From Prorocentrum cordatum (taxonomy: Eukaryota > Sar > Dinophyceae > Prorocentrales > Prorocentraceae), in assembly GCA_963575745.1 (NCBI GenBank), contig CAUYUJ010018062.1, positions 47,091 through 111,090 of the forward strand: 64,000 nt of DNA, in the 5' to 3' direction. How positions within the stretch are numbered: position 1 is the stretch's first letter; every line of letters starts with the position of its first letter. Shown here one piece after another: positions 1 to 10,079 of this stretch. Under the pieces are notes generated by a model. The model saw only the letters and a list, made by a program, of their open reading frames with translations. It was not told the origin of the DNA and did no database searches. Both the position numbers and the translations under genes were made by a program.

Positions 1-2390
1 CATGCGGGAAGTGCACCATCCTCGAGCGAGCACGCGTGGAAGGTGGGGTCTGGCATTAGCCGCCATGCTGGAAGTGCACCATCCTCGAGGGTGCACGAGG
101 GAAGTGGCCTCGGAAAGGAGGGGCGGTGCACGCAAGAGTCTACGGGTAGGGAGCGGGAGGACCCCTTGTTTTGAAATCCGAAAACGTGTCATGCGCGGGT
201 CTTGGCATCTGTCCATGCCGCAACGTGCCTGGGGGCCATGAGGCGGACCTTCGGGCCCGAGCACTGCAGAAAGTCTGGCCAACTGTCATGTGTTGTTTGT
301 GGTTCATGCGTTCGGTATCAGAGGGACGCGTCCTTGCCCGGGGGGCGGTCCCAGAGGGACTCAGGATGAAAAGCCAGCCCTCGGGGAGTGGTCGAGCTCC
401 TCAGGGGCCCGCGTGGCGAAACACATTCGATATCGGAGGATAGGTGGTTGCGTTATGTTGTCGTCGGGATGAGTAGGGTTGCCGCTCTGCGTCGTACTTC
501 CATCGGCAGGGGTGGGAATGGCTGTCATAGTTGACAGGTGAGTGCTGATATTTGGTTCAGCGGTTCACGGAATTGCGCAACGCCGGTGGCGCGGGTATGT
601 TTGGATGGTGATGTTCCGCTTTTTGTATGTGAGCCAACGCTCTAAAGTATCAGGTCAAACCGATTCGAAGAGACGTGCGCACCCACTCGCTGATGAAAAC
701 TACCTTGGGTCATTCGTCGTGCCCCCCCCCCGCGCTCGGGATCGCTACGCCAACGGGAGGCGGATTGGTGATCTAAATATGTTCGTCCTTAGTCGTCGCT
801 CGTCCATCGCATGCTTTGATCGAATCCTCCCCGTCGTGTGTTCTTGTGTTGGGGCATGTTGTGATGAGCACTGTGTGTTGAGCTTTCATCACTGCCAAAC
901 ATGGCGTTTTGACGTTTCGCCCCCCCACCCCACCCCCCCCGCACACACCACCCGACACCAGCCTATGAAGGACAGATTTGATGGCGGTGATGGTGATGGT
1001 GATTAAGTTGGTGGTGATGGTGATGGCGCGTTCGTGTCTCGCTTATTTCTGGACTGGACGCGCTGTCAAGACCCCCCAGGAGCAATAACCCCGGGATCAA
1101 GTGTCAACGATTTCAGCGCTCTCTGCCAAGTCCGCTTCCTCTACCCTACTCGTCCTCTTCGCTGCATCGCCCAGTGATGTTGGCAATACGTTCCGAAGTT
1201 AGGCTCTGCGATCGAACACCTACTCGAGTCGCGAGATGCATGCCATGCCTCCGCCGAACCACAAACGGCTGTGACGCGGCCTCCGAGAATCGTGCTTGAG
1301 CCGCGCTCTCCGTGAGAGCCAGCTCCTCTTCACCGGCGGCGCGGTGCTCCTTCCCCTGTGCCGGCGGGCCGATCAGAGGGGCGTGCTGACTGATTGTGCA
1401 GTGGGGCCTTTCAGAGCTATGTGCAGGCGTGGCGAGGCGAGGATCGCAGAGCAGTGGAGAACCATGCCAAGAAACACCCTGCTCGCCTCCAGGGTGCCCT
1501 GGGTGTCTTGGGTCTCGATGGTTTTTGCGATGGAAAGCGTGACATTCCCACACCAAGAATCAATTTGACGTCTTGGGGTCTCAGGGTCGGCTTTTCTTGT
1601 GGAAGGTTTCTTGTGGTCGGGCCCCTGCAGTACATGGAAGGCCGCTCAAACAAAACGTTCACCTTTTTCTCGCCGCCCTCCCCTCACGGCCGCGCCTGCG
1701 CCAGGGTGCCGTCGAGCTCTGCCGGTGTGAGCTCGGCCTCGACTCCACCAACAGGGAGGTGAGGCTGGAGTTCTCGTGCCCCCTTGTTGGGCGGGGATGA
1801 TGGAGGTGGAGGGGACAGGGGGGGAAGGAGCAAGACAAGGTGCACGGAGCCCGTTTCTGTATCACCTCGCAATAATGGCCGTTACTGGGGAAGGGGCGGC
1901 GGGGAGGGCGTTTCGCTTCGACAAAGTCAATGCCGCGGGGACGGGGCCTCCGGCGCAGCCACAGCAAGCACCTCGTGGTCCAGCGAATGGAGGGCCAGAT
2001 CTCGAAGAGGACCCTGGCGCCCGCATTCCCAGTGCGAGCATATGACTGGGGACGAAGGGTGGAAGACTCCGGCCGACCTCCTGGCAGAAGCGGCTTCTTC
2101 ACGCCACGCTCCAGCATGAGGGAAAGATGGGTCCAGGTGGACACGGGTTGCCATACACTGAATATTGGCTGCGGTCTTCACCGCTGTTGGCAGGCCCGCC
2201 TGTCTTCTAGCTCGCCACGCTCCCCCTCGCTGGGGCCAGCTTTTGCTGACAGGGACGCGGCTCGATTCGATTCGCTTCCGGGGCTCGGAAGGGGGAGTCC
2301 GACAGCGGGGACAAAAACACACCTTCACGGCCCCCTCTCTTCGTGTTGGCCCTCCCTCCCGGACGGCACCCTGACGGGGCGCCCACGAGA
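1..2390. other. No recognisable gene; unique GC-rich sequence
   Basis: Open frames here are short, occur on both strands and match no family I recognise. There is a small GGTGAT-type repeat at about 980-1028 and a degraded stretch at about 345-440 that resembles repeat family B (see 14738). Short exons cannot be excluded, because dinoflagellate exons can be shorter than any ORF cutoff. Confidence 0.5.
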
Positions 2391-2394
2391 GGAG

Positions 2395-4460
2395 CGTCTG
2401 CCACACCCAGTACAGCGCTTCGTGGCCCCATCGGGAGCTCCACCGAAGGTCCCAGTGCTACCGCCCGCACGCGTCCGCCACGCCCAGTACAGCGCTTCGT
2501 GGCCCCATAGGGGGCTCCACCGCGCGCACGCGTCCGCCACTCTCAGTACAGCGATTCGTGGCCCCATAGGGAGCTCCACCGAAGGTCCCAGTGCTACCGC
2601 CCGCACGCGTCCGCCACACCCAGTACAGCGCTTCGTGGCCCCATGGGGAGCTCCACCGAAGGTCCCAGTGCTCCCGCCCACACGCGTCCGCTACACGCAG
2701 TACAGCGCTTCGTGGCCCCATAGGGAGCTCCACCGAAGGTCCCAGTGCTACCGCCCGCACGCGTCCGCTAGACCCCGTACAGCGCTTCGTGGCCCCACAA
2801 GGAACCCCAGCGAAGATTCCAGTGCTACCGCCCGCATGCGTCCGCCACACCCAGTACAGCGCTTCGTGGCCCCATAGGGAGCTCCACGGAAGGTCCCAGT
2901 GCTATTGCCCGCACGCGTCCGCCACACCCAGTACAGCGCTTCGTGGCCCCATAGGGAGCTCCACCGAAGGTCCCAGTGCTACCGCCCGCACGCGTCCGCC
3001 ACACCCAGTACAGCGCTTTGTGGCCACAAAGGGAGATCCACCGAAGATCCCAGTGCAACCGCTGGCATGCGCGCGCCACACCCAGTACAGCGGTTCGTGG
3101 CCCCATAGGGAGCTCCACCGAAGGTCCCAGTGCTACCGCCCGCAAGCGCCCGCCACACCCAGGACAGCGCTTCGTGGCATCACAAGGAGCCCCAGCGAAG
3201 GTTCCAGTGCTACCGCTCGCATGCGTCCGCCACACCCAGTACAGCGTTTCGGGAGCTCCACTGAAGGTCCCAATGCTACCGCCCGCATGCGTCCGCCACA
3301 CCCAGTACAGCGCTTCGTGGCTCCATAGTCACCGAGCGCGTTCCACTACTCGCAAAGCGCCTACTCGCAAACGTCCGAAAAGCACAAAGTTCGCCTCGAC
3401 AGAAGAGATCGTAGATTCCCCGCGGCGGATCCTGGCCAGTTGCGAGTAGCTACTTTGCGAGTAATGGAACGCGCTCGTATACATGGGGAGCTCCACCGAA
3501 GGTCACAGTGCTACCGCACGCATGCGTCAGCCACACCCAGTACAGCGCTTCGTGGCCTCAAAGGAGCACCACCGGCGGCCCCAGCGATACCGCCCGCATG
3601 CGTCCGCCACACCCAGTACAGCGGTTTGTGGCCCCATAGGGAGCTCCACGGAAAGTCCCAGTGCTACCGCCCGCATGTGCCCCCCCCCACACCCAGTACA
3701 GCGTTTCGTGGCCCGACAGGGAGATCCAAGTGCAACCGCTGGCATGCCCCCGCCACACCCAGTACAGCGGTTCGCGAGCTCCACTGAGGGTCACAGTGCT
3801 ACCGCCCGCACGCGTCCGCCACACCCAGTACAGCGCTTCGTGGCCGCATAGGGAGCTCCACCGAAGGTCACAGTGATACCGCCCGCATGCGTCCGCCACA
3901 CCCAGTACAGCGCTTCGCGGCTCCATAGGGAGATCCACCGAAGGCCCCAGTGGCAAAGTTCGCATGCGTCTCCCCCACCCAGTACAGCGTTCCGTGGCCC
4001 CATAGGGAGCTTCACCGAAGGCTCCAGTGGCAATATCCACATGCGTTCCGCCTACCCAGTACAGCGCTTCGTGGCCCATAGGGAGCTTCACCGAACGTCC
4101 CAGCGCTACCGCCCGCATGCGTCCGCCACACCCAGCACAACGCTTCGTGACTCCACAGGGAGCTCCACCGACGGCCCCAGTGCTACAGCCCGCATGCGCC
4201 CGCCACACCGAATACAGCGTGGCCCCATAGGAAGATCCACCAAACACCCAATGCTATCGCCAGCATGCGTCTCCCCCACCCAGTACAGCGTTTCGTGGCC
4301 CATAGGGAGATCTACCGAAGGCCCCAGTGGCATGCGTCTTCCCCACCCAGTGCAGCGTTTCGTGGCCCAATGGGAGCTCCACCGAAAGCCCTCGTAGCAA
4401 CGTCCACATGCGTCTCCCCCACCCAGTACAGCGTTTCGTGGCCCATAGGAAGCTCCACCA
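2395..4460 (+). repeat. 77-bp minisatellite array
   Basis: About 26 units share the cores AGTACAGCGCTTCGTGGC and GGGAGCTCCACCGAAGGTCC. The spacing between successive CAGTACAGCG sites is 77 bp (2408, 2485, 2621, 2698), with one shortened unit of 59 bp. Units diverge towards the right end. Because 77 is not a multiple of three, the long open frames through the array (up to about 315 codons) only reflect missing stops and should not be called genes. One unit is interrupted by a family D element at 3331-3478. Confidence 0.95.
3331..3478. mobile_element. Family D inverted-repeat element (MITE-like)
   Basis: About 148 bp bounded by inverted arms GAGCGCGTTCCACTACTCGC and GCGAGTAATGGAACGCGCTC. The interior carries CCCCGCGGCGGATCC, also found in the other D copies at 12087-12154 and 62998-63318. 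It interrupts one unit of the 77-bp array, so it inserted after the array existed. No long target-site duplication is obvious. No transposase is encoded, so it would be non-autonomous. Confidence 0.75.
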
Positions 4461-4719
4461 AAGACGGTACCCACAATTGCGAGATTCACACTTGCATACG
4501 GTTGGGCCTTTCGCCAGGCTGGTCTTTCAATCTGGCGTGTTTCCGTGGATTTCAGCTTCCGGGGCCCGTTATCGGGCCTGGTGAGCATCGAAAATGGATT
4601 CGGTACGAAAACGACCCCTGGGGAAGGGGTCGGGAACCCTTGGGGCCGCGGAATGAAAAAATAACGTGGCGAAGGACCCAACCATATGCAGTTGTGAGTA
4701 ATGCAGTTGTGACTATCGT

Positions 4720-4860
4720 CTTCGGTGGAGCTCCCTGTGGGGCCACGAAGCGTGTGAGGGGTGTGCCGACATGGGCAGCGGGGACGCATGTGAGCACCAT
4801 CACTGGGGCCATCGGTGGAGCTCCCCACAGGGCCACGAAACGTGTGGCGGGGACACATGT
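4720..4860 (-). repeat. Inverted degenerate units of the 77-bp minisatellite
   Basis: The stretch reads CGGTGGAGCTCCCTGTGGGG followed by CCACGAAGCGTGTG, twice. This is the reverse complement of the array core at 2395-4460. The array therefore ends with at least two units in opposite orientation, separated from it by about 260 bp of non-array sequence. Confidence 0.8.
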
Positions 4861-5062
4861 AGACACCGTCTCAATTTCCTTCAAAGCTGTATGTAAGATG
4901 TACGCTCCTGCCGGCGGGGGGCGCCCGCCTCGAACGAGGTGCGCCCCAGGCGCCCACAGCCAGCGCTCGAGCTCGCACTGCGCCCCCGACCAGGCGAGGC
5001 GCAAGTCCTGCACCCCAGAGAGGCTCAAGGATAAGACATTCGTGCATCATCCTCTCCCTCTG

Positions 5063-5084
5063 GCCGTAGCCGATCTGGCTCAAG
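5063..5084 (+). other. Spliced-leader relic upstream of candidate gene
   Basis: The sequence GCCGTAGCC GATC TGGCTCAAG matches the 22-nt dinoflagellate spliced leader at all but three positions, taking G as an accepted variant of the first base. It is in sense orientation about 100 nt before an ATG (5185) that opens a charged, coding-like frame. Such genomic relics are known from retroposed dinoflagellate mRNAs. A 19-of-22 match is not expected by chance in 64 kb. Confidence 0.75.
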
Positions 5085-5184
5085 ACCACCCGATTCAGGG
5101 GGGCGCATCGCCGATTCAGGGGGGGCGTGGGGGCGTATCGCCAGGGTGCGCCGCGGGCTTCCAGCCAGCGCCTCAGGCGTCCGC

Positions 5185-5290
5185 ATGGGGGTCCCCGACG
5201 ATGCCAACCCGATGCATAGGAGCCTGCCCGCCGAGACGGTCACCAGGCGGCGGAAGGTGGAGAAGAAGGTCGAGAAACCAAGGCTGGGAC
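5185..5290 (+). CDS. Candidate first exon, unknown protein
   Basis: An ATG at 5185, about 100 nt after the SL relic, starts a frame reading MGVPDDANPMHRSLPAET and then a lysine/arginine-rich stretch (TVTRRRKVEKKVEK). Codons favour G/C in third position. The 3' boundary is uncertain; the frame stays open beyond 5290 but loses coding character. It probably splices to the exon at 5443. I recognise no domain. The SL relic suggests the gene was once retroposed, but a spliced structure downstream would mean introns were gained later or that the relic belongs only to the 5' end. Confidence 0.4.
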
Positions 5291-5442
5291 TCCTGCTGCA
5301 CGTCCACCACTTTGGGGAACGATGCCCCACGACCTCGAGAGGCAGTTGCACTTTCGACCCCAAAGGGGATCCAAATGCACCCCATATCCCTTCTCTCATG
5401 GGGTCTGGGGAGATCCGCTCCGCAAGGCGTGGGATTGGGGCA

Positions 5443-5786
5443 GGAATTCCGGCCTCGGAGAGAAGAAGGAAGAGCCGCTGGTCGCCGACCGCGGCCTTGT
5501 GTTGAAGATGAAGCCGGAGCAGCGCCTCAAGTGGCTCTCGAAGGCGTTGCAGAAGTGCCAGGAGGGCGGGTTTCAGACCACCGTGCTGTATGACATCGCC
5601 ACCCACGCAAAGTTTCCCAACGACGCCTCGGACAAGATAGTGCAGAAGATGTACCGGGCTCTGCGGGCGAACCTCCCGCTCTTCTCGGCCAAGCAGGTGC
5701 GCTACCTGCAGAGCGAGGAGTTCCGGCTAGCCCAGATGTTCCAGGAGGCGATGCGCGGACGGGAGAGGGCCGATGATCCTCAGGAC
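5443..5786 (+). CDS. Candidate internal exon, helical protein of unknown function
   Basis: A likely acceptor (GGGGCAG, ending 5442) opens a frame that runs without stop to a possible donor GTGAGC at 5787. The frame includes MKPEQRLKWLSKALQKC, FQTTVLYDIATHAKFPNDAS and VRYLQSEEFRLAQMFQEAM, a mixed-charge, probably alpha-helical segment with consistent G/C third positions. Beyond 5787 the frame enters a (TG)n microsatellite and is meaningless. The last 19 nt of the exon plus the donor (5768-5789) are identical to 16054-16075, where they form the end of inverted-repeat element E, so the true exon end could be near 5770. No family recognised. Confidence 0.6.
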
Positions 5787-5794
5787 GTGAGCCG

Positions 5795-5832
5795 GGTGTG
5801 TGTGTGTGCTTGTGTGTGCGTGTGTGTATGTG

Positions 5833-5888
<56 letters not shown>

Positions 5889-6413
5889 GTTGTGTGTATG
5901 TGTGTTTGTGTGTATGTGTGTGTGTTTTGTGTGTTCTGTGCATATGTGTTATGTGTGTTACGTGTTATGTGTGTTCTATTGTTATGTATGTTATGTGTGT
6001 TTGCGTGCTTGTGCGTGTGTGTGTGTGTGTTTTGTGTGTGTGTGTGTTTGTGTGTGAGTTTGTGTCTGTGTTTGTGTGTACTTGTATGTTTGGGTGTGTG
6101 TGTGGTTGTGTGTAAGTATGTGTGTGTGTGTTTGTGTGTGTGGTTGTGTGTGTGTTTGTGTTTGTGTGTGTTTGTGTGTATGTGTGTGTCTGTGTGTGTG
6201 TTTATGTGTTCGTGTGTGTGTGTGTTTGTGTGTTTGAGTGTATATGTGTCTATGTGTGCATATGTGTATGTGTGTTATGTGTGTTATGGGTGGGTCTTGT
6301 GTGTGTGTTTGTGTGTGTGTTTGTGTGTGTGTGTTTGTGTGTGTCTGTGGGTGTTTGTGTGTTTGTGTGTGCTTGTGTGTGCTTGTGTGTGTTGTGTGTG
6401 TGCGTGTGTTCAC
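5795..6413 (+). repeat. (TG)n microsatellite with internal (TA)n
   Basis: About 600 bp of TG-rich repeat with a (TA)n block at roughly 5837-5876. It follows the candidate donor at 5787 and is probably intronic. The Cys/Val-rich frames through it are artefacts. Confidence 0.95.
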
Positions 6414-6565
6414 TCCGCTGAGCTCCACCGATGGCGCGCAGCCCGTGCTGGCCCTCCTAGCACCGCTTGCGCTGCATTGTCGGCTACGCGTGAGGGTGAC
6501 CTGTCGCCGGAGTGATTCGGGATCCCGCTGAGGGGGGCTGTGCTGCCCCGGGCGGGGGGAGTTCC

Positions 6566-6796
6566 ATCGGTTTTTGCACTGGACCGCCCGAAGGATTGCA
6601 AAAAAGGATTGCAACGAAGGATTGCAAAAAAAAACCCTGGATTTTCAACAAAAAAAAAAAAAACCCTGGGTTTTGCAAACAAGAAAAAACCGGGTTGTTT
6701 TTTTGCAATCCTGGGTTTTTTTGCAATCCTAGGTTTTTTTGCAATCCTGGGTTTTTTTGCAATCTTTCCATCGGTTTTTGCACTGGACCGCCCGAA
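6566..6796. repeat. Direct repeats flanking an A/T-tract foldback
   Basis: CCATCGGTTTTTGCACTGGA, continuing with CCGCCCGAA, occurs at about 6566 and again at about 6768. Between the copies, repeats of GGATTGCAAAAAA with CCCTGG on one side face TTTTTTGCAATCC repeats on the other, so the transcript could fold into a long hairpin. Confidence 0.8.
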
Positions 6797-6936
6797 GCAG
6801 GTGCCCCCCACCGCCGCCAGCAGCTCCCCACGGGCGCCGAGAGGTGGGGCGTGCGGGGGGGGCCTCGGTTTGCGGCAGTGTCCGGTGCACCCGCGGGTCG
6901 AAGCCGTGCCCCCCCCCCTCGGGGCCACCCCCCTTT

Positions 6937-7060
6937 TCCTCCTCCTCCTCCTCCTCCTCCTCCTCCTCCTCCTCCTCCTCCTCCTCCTCCCCTCCTCTCC
7001 TCCTCCTCCTCCTCCTCCTCCTCCTCCTCCTCCTCTCCTCTCTCCTCCTCCTCTCCTATC
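6937..7060 (+). repeat. (CTC)n microsatellite
   Basis: Nearly pure CTC/TCC repeat with a few interruptions. It yields Pro-, Ser- or Leu-only frames that are not genes. Confidence 0.95.
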
Positions 7061-7233
7061 CTTCCTATCCTTATTCCTTATTAGAATATACTCCTACTCC
7101 CCCCTCAGGCCGGCCATTAGGGGCCGCATCCGGGTGGTCCCATCCTAACCTGTAAAAAACAATACAAAATCAACATTTTTCTTATTTTTTCCTCTCGACA
7201 TGGACGTCCTGTCGTCCACGGCGATAATCCATT

Positions 7234-7614
7234 GCAAAAAATACCACAAAGAGCACACGCGCGCGTTCATGTCAGAATCCTACCGAACACCGTGTGTTTG
7301 CAAGCATTTCAACATAAAAACATCAAAAACCCAATGCTTTTTCACAAAAATTGTACAAATTTCCCGCCCGGGCTCTCTTGCTGAAATCATAGGAAAACCA
7401 TAGGAATCTTAAGAATTCGGTCAAATCCAGCGATTTCACGTCATCGCGCGGTGCACTCGCGATGCTCTGTCATGCACCCAGGCCGCGAATCCTGTGCAAA
7501 AAATACCACAAAGAGCACACTCGCGCGTTCATGTCAGAATCCTACCGAACACCGTGTGTTTGCAAGCATTTCAACATAAAAACATCAAAAACCCAATGCT
7601 TTTTCACAAAAATG
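7234..7614. repeat. 118-bp direct repeat in an AT-rich island
   Basis: Positions about 7234-7351 and 7497-7614 are nearly identical, each running from AAATACCACAAAGAGCACAC to AAACCCAATGCTTTTTCACA. They lie about 263 bp apart. The region is much richer in A/T than its surroundings, suggesting an inserted element whose ends or internal segment is duplicated. No coding capacity is visible. Confidence 0.85.
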
Positions 7615-7891
7615 CTTTGGGGTGTCCTGTCAGACCGTCGGGCTTCCTCCGGCCACCTCTGGCTTCCTGCGGTGTACCGGGCCATTCTCGACTCGTCTGG
7701 CAATGCGTGCGCGGCATTCAACACGCGCTCGCCAGTTCCCGTCGGCAACCGCCATCGCGGCCGCATCAGCTGTACCAAACCGGCTGGCCGGTGTGACTTC
7801 GGCCCCCAGTTGTGCCAGCTTTGCTTCTTATGTTGTGGGAGGGCGGGTGGGACTGGGCATGCCATGCTTGACTCGCTCGAGCTGGCTAGCT

Positions 7892-8000
7892 TGACTCCTA
7901 CTCCTACTCCTACTCCTACTCCTCCTCCTACTCCTTCCTCCCCTCCTCCTCCTCCTCCTCCCTCCTCCTCCTCCTCCTCTCGTCCTCCCCTCCCTCGTAG
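7892..8000 (+). repeat. (CTCCTA)n / (CTC)n microsatellite
   Basis: CTCCTACTCCTACTCCTA repeats grade into CTC repeats. Simple sequence only. Confidence 0.9.
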
Positions 8001-8185
8001 CCCCCCCCCCCCTTGGTGGATCCCGAGCGAGCCTCGGCGCGCGGCTTCTCGGGGGGGGGGGGGGGGGCACGGGGAGGCCAGGCCCAAGCACGCAGGCCGC
8101 CACATGGTCGCACCCTGCGCGCGATCGGCCATCCGCGCACCAAAAAAGGCCCCTCCTTGCCCTGGGGCCGCGTCTTTTCTGCGTG

Positions 8186-8413
8186 GCCCGCGTGGGGCGG
8201 GCGTCGGTGGACGAGCACACGCCGGCAGCCACGCGCTCTCTGAGGGTCCTCGGGAAGGACAAGGGCCGCGCCGAGTCGCCCGCCAGCGAGCGCAGCGCCG
8301 ACGGGGGCGCCGCGGGCGCTGACGTGGCCTCGCTGTGGGGGCGCATCTCCCAGCTCGCGGCCGAGGAGCAGGCCGCGGCCGTCGGCGGACTCGACGCGGC
8401 GACCAAGGCGGGC
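8186..8413 (+). CDS. Candidate exon, unknown protein
   Basis: One frame reads RASVDEHTPAATRSLRVLG, KDKGRAESPASERSADGG and ADVASLWGRISQLAAEEQA, with G/C-biased third positions and alternating charged and alanine residues. The coding character ends at about 8413, where GATCCGAT-type repeats begin (8415-8600). Splice sites are not decisive. It could belong to the same gene as the 5443 exon. No domain recognised. Confidence 0.45.
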
Positions 8414-8648
8414 TCCATGTCGATCCGATTTGTGTTCGATCCCGACCTGCCCGATCCGCTTCGGTTCGATTCCGATGTTACGTAGATTGTTATGCGGCCC
8501 GGCGCTTGCATGGCGTGGGTGTTCATCCTGGCGCAGCCGATCCGATTCGGTTCCGACCCCGTGCCGATGCCCGCCCGATGCGACGCACGCTCCGAGCCGG
8601 TCCGACTTCCCCGATCCAACGTCGTCTTGGCATCGCTCGGACGTGCGC

Positions 8649-8835
8649 ATTTTTTCTCGACGAGGACCCTCGAGGAGCATCTGGGGCTACCCTGCGAACA
8701 AAATACGCGCACGAACCCGAAGAACGCCCGGGGAATGGACGCCCGAGCGGTGCCAAGTCTGACCCTGCCCAGGAGCGCCTGGAGGAGTTCCTGGTCGCAC
8801 GCATCACGAGGCGGAAGGATCAGGGGCAACGTCAG
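8649..8835 (+). CDS. Candidate exon, unknown protein
   Basis: The frame reads DEDPRGASGATLRTKYAHEP, EERPGNGRPSGAKSDPAQ and ERLEEFLVARITRRKDQ. It is coding-like in composition and ends before GC-rich repeats. It may continue the gene of the 8186 exon, separated by the GATCCGAT repeat stretch. No family recognised. Confidence 0.4.
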
Positions 8836-9183
8836 GGGGGGGGGACCGGCTCAGGGGGGGACGCATCGATGCCCCATCGCCCGTCGATCTCCGAGAGGGG
8901 CCCCGACAGCCCCACCCAGCTCAGGCACGCGCGGTTCTGGCAGCGGGGCACATCGCCGATCTATCGGCGATGCATCGTCGATGCCAGGTCGAAAAGCCAA
9001 GCCGCTGAAGTAAGGACCGCTCTGGGTCGCAAGGAGCCCGCTGTTCCTCATAGGTCTTTCCGCGACTGTTCTCCTCTGGCCCTCCTCGTGCACCCAGGCA
9101 TCTTGCTTGGTGCCAGAAGGAGGCTTCGTCCCTCCTCGAGCGTTCCTTCCTGCAGCAGCCTGGAAGTGTCGCTGTCCCTCCAA

Positions 9184-9400
9184 GGGTCGGCAGCGAGCGA
9201 GGGGGGAAGTGAGAGGGAGAAGGCCTTCTCAGAAGGCTCGGAAGTCCCCCTGCCTTCTGAGAAGTTTCTAAGCCTTCCCCCAAGCCACTGAAAACTTATG
9301 AAAACGTATCAGAGGGCGCGAGGGCTTCTGTGAGAAGTCCCGCCGCCATCTGAGAAGGCCTCCTCCTTCTCACGTCCCCCCTCGCTCGCCGCCGATCGTT
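9184..9400. mobile_element. Family C2 long foldback element
   Basis: Left arm CGGCAGCGAGCGAGGGGGGA and GGCCTTCTCAGAAGG pair with right-arm CTGAGAAGGCC and CCCCCCTCGCTCGCCGCCG. The whole unit of about 215 bp is an imperfect inverted repeat. A second copy lies at 53497-53705. No coding sequence. Confidence 0.75.
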
Positions 9401-9418
9401 TTTCTCTCGCGCTCCTGT

Positions 9419-9590
9419 ATCCCAGACCCCCGACGTTCATGATTTTTCCATGAAGTCGACCCCCAGAGATCTCAACCTCTTCCCCGGGACCAGTTTCTCC
9501 TCCTGAGTCGTGTTTTGGCGGCCCCGAGGCCCGGCGAGGGCCGCTATGGAGGCTGAAAATGGGGAAAAGCCCGCCGTTGGGATTTTGTTC
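9419..9590 (-). mobile_element. Family B element
   Basis: Shares the family B core in reverse orientation (CCCCGGGACCAGTTT, then CCCCGAGGCCCGGCGAGGGC) and begins near CCCAGAC. A further partial copy lies at 9890-9945. See the entry at 14738 for the family description. Confidence 0.7.
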
Positions 9591-9699
9591 GCAGCGTGAG
9601 GGGGCCCGGGATTGCAGCAGTTCGGATGTGTCGATGCCCCTTCCCCAAGGATCCAGGCTTCCTGGATGGGGTCGGATTAGATGGGGTCGAAAGATCGTG

Positions 9700-9840
9700 G
9701 CGCATCGCCGATGCATCGCCGATGCGGCTCGATGGGCAGCCCGATTTGCTTCACGCCGACGTCACCGATGCATCGCCGACGTCGACGTTGCATCGCCGGC
9801 GCATCGCTGATGCATCGCCGATGCATCGGCGATGCGCCGC
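9700..9840. repeat. GCATCGCCGATGC short palindromic repeats
   Basis: GCATCGCCGAT and close variants occur about nine times head to tail and in inverted form. Scattered copies lie at 8949-8985 and 54014-54024. The motif overlaps its own reverse complement, so the block can fold into many small hairpins. Confidence 0.8.
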
Positions 9841-10079
9841 AATCCTCCGACCCCATCTCCATGAGATCCGATGTCGTGATCTGTTCAATACGGGGTCCCC
9901 GGAAGTCTCGACCCATTCCCCAGGACCGCTTTTTTACCTAACAGCGAAGACTGATAAGTTTCTAGTGGTCTCAAAAGAGAGCAGCAGATGACTCCACAGG
10001 GGGGTCCGGGCGGGACCCGGGGCGGCTGCCGTCGAACCCCAAATCCTTCTGACATCCTCGCAAAATCGCTCTTGGCGCT

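Noticed and set aside
1290-1310. CTTGAGCC on the plus strand as a minus-strand leader
   Set aside because: Match stops after eight bases.
2395-4397. Several ORFs of 130-315 codons in the 77-bp array
   Set aside because: Unit length is not a multiple of three and the frames shift between units; no selection expected.
5322-6515. A 397-codon ORF across the (TG)n tract
   Set aside because: Only 5443-5786 has coding character; the rest is Cys/Val repeats from the microsatellite.
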